Source: Merluccius polli (Eukaryota > Chordata > Actinopteri > Gadiformes > Merlucciidae). From it: DNA of 64,000 nucleotides. Positions 1-64,000 of this stretch are shown piece after piece; the first letter of the stretch is position 1; every line of letters starts with the position of its first letter. Location of the stretch: positions 297,501 to 361,500 of the forward strand of contig JAOPHQ010002285.1 in NCBI GenBank assembly GCA_030340625.1. Direction: 5' to 3'. Position numbers and translations under genes: made by a program. Below the pieces are notes generated by a model that had not been told where the DNA came from, searched no databases, and saw nothing but the letters and a program-made list of their open reading frames with translations.

Positions 1-1668
1 TAATATAAACATGTATATCCCCTATGTTTTAATAAATTTGCATTTATTTGAAAAACACAGTTTCTTCCACTTCACATCACTGTTTGGCTGATTTGGTTGG
101 TTACAGTTGGGTTGGTTGGTTATTAAATATATATACATTTTTCCACACAGCATCGGCCTATTTACATAGAATATGACTTGATATATTAGTAGCAGGAACA
201 AATTGTTGTGGTCTACATCTTGTGTTCTTATTATGTACCCAATTAGACCCGCTGTGGCCATAATGTGTTGCACCGCTAGCGAGGCCACACTAGTTACAAT
301 CCTGCAGAGTATTCTGAGAAAGACATAAATAAATCATTGTTATTCCTAGGCTGCCCCCATTAAATCTCACAGGCTATCATTCTAGAAAGACACATTGTAG
401 ATGTGTGTCTTTCACAATTTATAGACCCATTTTCTGTTAGTCAGCATTCTAACAATTAGCTGAAGAAAATACTCACAGGGACCGAGTGTTACTTAAATAC
501 CCGGTGGTATATCCTATCCGTTAGTCACGGGCCGACTAGATCAATATAATCGAATAGTCGTCGCCTGGCCGTCATCACATTGCATCGGCCAATATTAGCC
601 TATCCATGAGATAATAGAGTATGCATCTTCAAAAAAAAACGGCCTGTCCGGTTCTTACTTTTAGTAGAGAGTAAACCCCACCCGCTACACACTGAACACC
701 CAGTCCAGATCATTACATCTTTTGGAGTTGCGTCCTCAGTAGCCTAAAATGCATTAACTGGAGAAATAAAAAAAGAGCTTGAGTTCACTGAAAGGGCCGT
801 AATATCATCTCTATCAAGAAAACTGTCATCTCTACCTATAATGAGTTACTAATATACATTTAAAAAAAGACTAAACAGCCTATATTAAACCTAATGTGAA
901 GGGTAATGTGGCGTGGAAAATAATCACGTTAACCACTAGAGGGAAGTAAAGACCACGATGTTTAGATCCTCAATCAGAAAAAAGCTGAACAGAAAGGTAA
1001 CAACTGACTGAGACCCCATACAGATGGTCAGGTTGTTAGAGGATCAACAGATGTATGCGCCCGTGTGTGTGTGTGTGTACCTTGCCAAATGTCACATGAT
1101 CATATGAGGAAGGAATGTTTGCAGTCACTTTCCCCAAAGATGTCAGTATGCAAACATCTGTACGTTCAGCCACGGTCCAGCCAGGCCTATATAGACACAG
1201 CCATGCAGGTCATCAGCTATATATTAATAATACACCATTGTATAACGGATGGCTCATTATTTTTGACACAATTGACGGTGTAACTACAGGCCACGCCCCC
1301 CCCCCCTAACCATTTCCCTATTATAAAAGGAGCAATAGGAGAAAGTCATGTAGGCCAGATGACATGAGCCAGCAGTACAGCACAGCGGCCCCTATAGCTT
1401 GTAACGCATGCAAATGAAACGGCAAAATAACATCAAATATTCACGACTCCGAGCGAGTTTCTCCTTACTTGCCTTCTTCTTCTTCTTCTTCTTCTTCTTC
1501 TTCTTCTTCTTCTTCTTCTTCTTCTTCTTCTTCTTCTTCTTCTTCTTCTTCAAATGTATTCTCTTCCTTTCATTTCCTCTCCTCTTTTCTTCTCTTCCCG
1601 TCTCTTCCCTCGTCTTTTCTGCTCCTCTTTTGCTCTCCGCTTCCCCTTATTATTGTTTGTTATTATTA

Positions 1669-1756
<88 letters not shown>

Positions 1757-1819
1757 ACGCGCTCATGACTGCTAAACTAAGCTATGCTGAACGCATCAGC
1801 TTGTCTGTTTATGACTGTG

Positions 1820-1898
<79 letters not shown>

Positions 1899-2029
1899 CG
1901 GTGAGGGTCCGACATCCGGTGTGTAGTGTTTTCGGAAGATCCGCCGTGCGGGTCCAACTTACGTTTGCCCTGTTGTCATGGCAACAATAACCCTGCCGGA
2001 CCGGGTTTGCAAATTTAGCGACACCTGTT
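1..2029. other. 5' flanking non-coding DNA
   Basis: No open frame here looks like a real protein; the longest frames translate microsatellites. The first ~1.4 kb is AT-rich unique-looking sequence. It is followed by a (CTT)n tract at about 1473-1550 and two long (GT)n tracts at about 1671-1755 and 1814-1892. The base composition switches to CpG-rich from about 2030, where the receptor promoter begins. Confidence 0.7.
1473..1892. repeat. Microsatellite cluster (CTT)n, (GT)n, (GT)n
   Basis: Three long simple repeats lie within 420 bp: (CTT)n at about 1473-1550, (GT)n at about 1671-1755 and (GT)n at about 1814-1892. They sit just upstream of the CpG-rich promoter region. Confidence 0.95.
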
Positions 2030-2640
2030 TTACACGCCTGGAAATATGTGAACACACGCGCGCACACACACACACACACACGCGCGCGCGCGGGCGGGCG
2101 CCCTTTTACCTCCCATTCTCTCCTTTTCTATTCGTAGGCGCGCGCTAATCGCCCAGCTGGCTTTTCCGCTCCCCGCGTCCAAATAAAGTGAAGCGCGAGG
2201 CGGCGGCGTCGGCGGCGGCGCTAGAATGCCTTCACCTCTTCCCGCGCACGCACGCGCACGCCCGCCCCCCCCCCCCCCCCTCCCTCGCCCCCCCCCCTCC
2301 CGCCCTGAAAAGCGTTCGCCCATCCACACGCGCTGATACTTTCAGCACCGGACAGCTCCCCGCCGCTGCCGTCGTCGTTCCCGCGCTTCCCCACCTGACC
2401 AAACCCCGTCGCGTGAAGCGCGTGATTGGTTAGCGGTGGTGGTGTGTGTGTGTGTGTGGGGGGGGGAACCCACGTCCTCGTGGGCGACACTTCGGGGGCG
2501 GCCTATTAAGGGCGCGCGCGTCCATAGCGATTCGGCGTCTCGCGCTCACGTGGATCCTTCGTACGACGACCGAGCGGCTCGCGCAGGCAGGCAGGCAGGC
2601 GAGCGCGGCGGAGGCAATTATTTGTCGCTGAAAACACGTC
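2030..2640 (+). promoter_or_regulatory. CpG-rich promoter region of gpr158
   Basis: The sequence becomes very rich in CG dinucleotides, with several CGCG runs. It holds an inverted CCAAT box (ATTGG, 2425-2429), a GC box (GGGGGCGG near 2494-2501) and an AT-rich TATTAAG at 2504-2510 in a TATA-like position. The NF-Y/GC-box/TATA order and spacing fit a + strand promoter with a start near 2530-2540, but that start site is inferred. This is the only CpG-island-like stretch upstream of the receptor start codon. Homopurine and (GT)n tracts interrupt it near 2441-2466. Confidence 0.5.
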
Positions 2641-2749
2641 GATTTGTTTTTTGTTTGTTTGTTTTTGATTTTATTTTTTTTCCCGCCCGCTGGTTTTTGG
2701 GAGGTTGTGATTCAGAAGACGAAAAAGAAGATAAGAAGAAGAAGGCGCG

Positions 2750-2821
2750 ATGAAGATGAGACATTTTATTTTTCTGTTTTGTGTGTGTAAGCCCGTTATA
2801 CAACATCATGGACGCCGTTAG
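2750..2821 (+). CDS. Upstream ORF 1 in probable 5' leader (23 codons)
   Basis: An ATG at 2750 opens a 23-codon frame ending in TAG at 2819-2821. A second short frame (8 codons, ATG at 2808, TGA ending 2834) overlaps it. If transcription starts near 2535 and the leader is unspliced, scanning ribosomes would meet these before the receptor start at 3000. There is no evidence of a functional peptide; the possible role is translational damping. A splice in the leader, for example at the GTAAAG near 2867, would change the picture. Confidence 0.25.
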   Translation: MKMRHFIFLFCVCKPVIQHHGRR

Positions 2822-2890
2822 ACACTCGGTGTGAATTCGCAACGTGTTGCTTATTTTTTTCCTAAGGTAAAGAGGAGTCCCATTTCGGTT

Positions 2891-2944
2891 ATGCTCGTCA
2901 AACATCGTCGACCGGGGCCACGGGTTTCTCCTTTCTTCCTGTAA
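2891..2944 (+). CDS. Upstream ORF 2 in probable 5' leader (17 codons)
   Basis: An ATG at 2891 opens a 17-codon frame with several arginines and prolines, ending in TAA at 2942-2944, 55 bp before the receptor start codon. It is in the probable 5' leader. The short distance to the main start would limit reinitiation. It may be chance. Confidence 0.22.
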   Translation: MLVKHRRPGPRVSPFFL

Positions 2945-2999
2945 AAAACAACAACAACAACAAAAACAAAAAACAAAAACAAAATAAAACCCGGGAACG

Positions 3000-61689
<58,690 letters not shown>

Positions 61690-62112
61690 GGAGAAGCCAG
61701 TGGGAGGGTTTCGTAGTGTTCATCGACGGAACCCACACAGAACAATGCAGGAACTTGTGATTGCCACTAAGAAGTGCTCATCCTTTTTTTTTCTTAAAAG
61801 GTGGAAATCAAAAGATACATACATCAACGAGAACAATTTTTCTTTTCCCTGGCTCATATTGCTCTTTAAGTTTAAATCATTATGCAACGATTCAAAATCA
61901 AAACAAAAAAAATCTGCTGTTGCCCATTCATTCATTCCGATCAAAAAATGGTCTTCGTTAAAATGGCAACAATGTGTTTTATTATGTTATTGTATTATTA
62001 TGCAACTTTAAAGTCACTTTATCTTTGAGGTAGAAAAAATGTTTAGTCTGCACCTTTGCTTGCACCTTTTTATCCATTTGACATTGTGTGCATGTGTGTG
62101 TGCATGTGTGTG

Positions 62113-62160
<48 letters not shown>

Positions 62161-62400
62161 GCATCACAACGCATCAAGTATGTTTGAATCAAACCGAATC
62201 ATTTCCACCACGGAGGGAATAAATCAACAGAGACGATGATCGATGCATGATGAGCCAATCCTGCCAGTTGATGAAAACACACTCATGAAACACTCGCAAT
62301 CCAGGACAAGACAACACTGGGACTGGGGGGGGCTGGCACACGCTGACATGGATTAAATAATCAATATTCATTCAGATAAAAAGGAGAAAATAAAGCCGTA
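61690..62400 (+). other. Probable 3' UTR of gpr158 with poly(A) signals
   Basis: AT-rich sequence follows the stop codon. AATAAA hexamers occur at 62218-62223 and 62389-62394, either of which could end a transcript. A (GT)n run lies at about 62091-62158. Usage of either site is inferred. Confidence 0.5.
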
Positions 62401-62995
62401 TCAAGGGGGCGACAACAAGCTCCGCTCGGAGCCCCGGGACACAGCTGCAGTGGCAGCCATGCCTTAGCTAATGGCCGAGTGAATAATTGATGGCATGAAG
62501 ATGGAATACTCTACTGACACGGCGAGGCACGGGGGGGACAAAGGACTTTAGTGCCGTTTCCTAACCAAGATTGACCAGCGTCCACGTATAACGTCCTTAA
62601 CAGCCCTAGCATGTGGCCTGGTGTTGCATCCCGACCCGTCGGTGTGTGTTGGTTCTCCTGTGGTCCGATGTGGCAGTGAAATGTGTTTGATGTTGTCGAC
62701 GGTTTGGCCGTCAACCCCCCCCCCCCCATGTAATGAACATGTGCTGCTGTGAATGCAGTATGCGTTGAGTGCTGTCAGTAAACTTTAGTATAATGTGACT
62801 GCCGTGCGGTTTTCAGTCCATTTCAACGTTTACAAACCAGGGCCAGCTCTCGATGGCCTAATGGCTGGAAGAGTTGTCTCCCTAAGGACTCATCCACAAC
62901 AGGCACATACAACACAGTACACACACGCACGCACACACACACATAATGGGTGTCTATGTTAGGCAACCAGATGTGCACCAGATTGTCTATGACAC

Positions 62996-63056
<61 letters not shown>

Positions 63057-64000
63057 ATTTTGTGCTGTGCGTTTTTTTTTCAGTTTTCTTTGAGACAATC
63101 TTTAAGGACCAAATCCAAGCCTTGTTTGGGTGAGCTGAATAATTCATAATTCTTTCCTTCACTCGCCTGCCCGTCTTATGTCTGCTTGAACGCACATCTT
63201 TCGGCTTGCCGCAAACGCTAGGAAACGCACTGGGAGTGAAATCAACTGAGGGGATGTGGGGGGGGGGTGTAGTATGTACGCATTAGAATGAGAATGTGTG
63301 TGCACATGCATGGCTTTCTGCGCGTATGTGTCTGTGTTGGAGAGTGTGTGTGTGTGTGTGTGTGTGTGTATATTGGTATAGCATATATATATACATATAA
63401 TTGAAAATACATTAATTTATCTGAATCTGAATATACATTTTGTTGTTTTCCGTTTTTTTTTTGTTATGCTGACTTCATGCATGACCAAAGCCTCATAAGA
63501 AATGTCTTTGCTAACATAAAACAACATTCCTACTAAACTAGCAGCACTTCCATTGTAAACAACTCACCTACATGACACTGCATTACAAACCATGTAGTCC
63601 ATCCAGTGCTATCCAGTGCTATCTCCTGCTCTTTGTGCACACGGTGAAATGCAACATTGGATGTTGTGTTTCATTGTAAACATCACCTGGGACAAAACAC
63701 CTTAAAATGACAAAAATACCAAAAAACCATTTGATGGACACAGAATGACCGCTGTGGACGAGCCAATCAAATCAAATGAACTCATGCATGAACTCAAGTG
63801 TTTCTATATCAGCAATGCAAGTCGTTACTCAACCAAAACAACTTTTTTTCCCACACATTTAATGACAAATAATGCAATGTGATGCACTATTTATTTGTAA
63901 ACCACGGCCTCATGCTCATGTCTATGTTTCTATCAGAGGGGTTTAAAGGGGATGTGTAAAACTGTAACTTGCCCACTAATTGTATTGTATGCCAAACAGA
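62401..64000. other. 3' flank or distal 3' UTR
   Basis: No gene was seen. A poly-C run is at 62717-62728, (GT)n at 62999-63056 and 63341-63369, and a short tandem ATCCAGTGCT duplication at 63601-63620. Receptor transcripts could extend here. Confidence 0.5.

Overview
The window is vertebrate, and almost certainly teleost fish, nuclear DNA. It holds a multi-exon gene with GT-AG introns, a CpG-rich promoter, very dense (GT)n/(CT)n/(GAT)n/(GATA)n microsatellites, and fossil DNA transposons of hAT, PIF/Harbinger and Mutator-like types together with tRNA-derived SINE fragments. No bacterial features, CRISPR arrays, rRNA or intact tRNA genes were seen.

One protein-coding gene fills the window. It is a + strand orthologue of GPR158, the class C orphan receptor reported to act as a metabotropic glycine receptor. 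Thirteen coding exons (3000-3985, 8230-8335, 30022-30124, 32437-32660, 38174-38242, 44804-44913, 46022-46263, 51115-51253, 54392-54497, 56384-56530, 58518-58800, 59604-60196, 60496-61689) join in frame at consensus splice sites into one 1433-residue reading frame ending in TGA. The product has a signal peptide, an extracellular Cache domain, a Cys-rich linker, seven membrane helices, the C-terminal coiled coil and a long tail with CPW(E/D) motifs. The gpr158a versus gpr158b paralogue cannot be settled from the sequence alone.

Layout. 1-2000 is non-coding flank with microsatellites. 2030-2999 is a CpG-rich promoter and 5' leader with small upstream ORFs. 3000-61689 is the gene; most of its length is intron, and intron 2 alone is 21.7 kb. 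61690-64000 is 3' UTR and flank with AATAAA signals.

Intron 2 carries a nest of transposons at 11.06-12.53 kb and 13.09-19.33 kb. Element ends and target-site duplications can still be read, so the insertion order can be reconstructed, up to four levels deep. Further insertions lie in intron 2 (hAT-like at 22.95 kb, Mutator-like MITE at 27.5 kb), intron 4 (solo LTR at 32.7 kb, hAT-like at 33.2 kb, foldback at 35.0 kb, 1-kb palindromic TTAA element inside a hAT-like element at 36.4-37.9 kb), intron 5 (MITE at 41.5 kb) and intron 7 (L2-like LINE tail at 46.3 kb, hAT-like element at 47.4 kb). SINE fragments occur at 5.2, 24.6, 38.8, 52.8, 56.6 and 58.8 kb.

I found no new coding system. The notable signals are the readable transposon nest, the palindromic elements, microsatellites abutting splice sites, and lineage-specific low-complexity insertions and a pocket substitution in the receptor.
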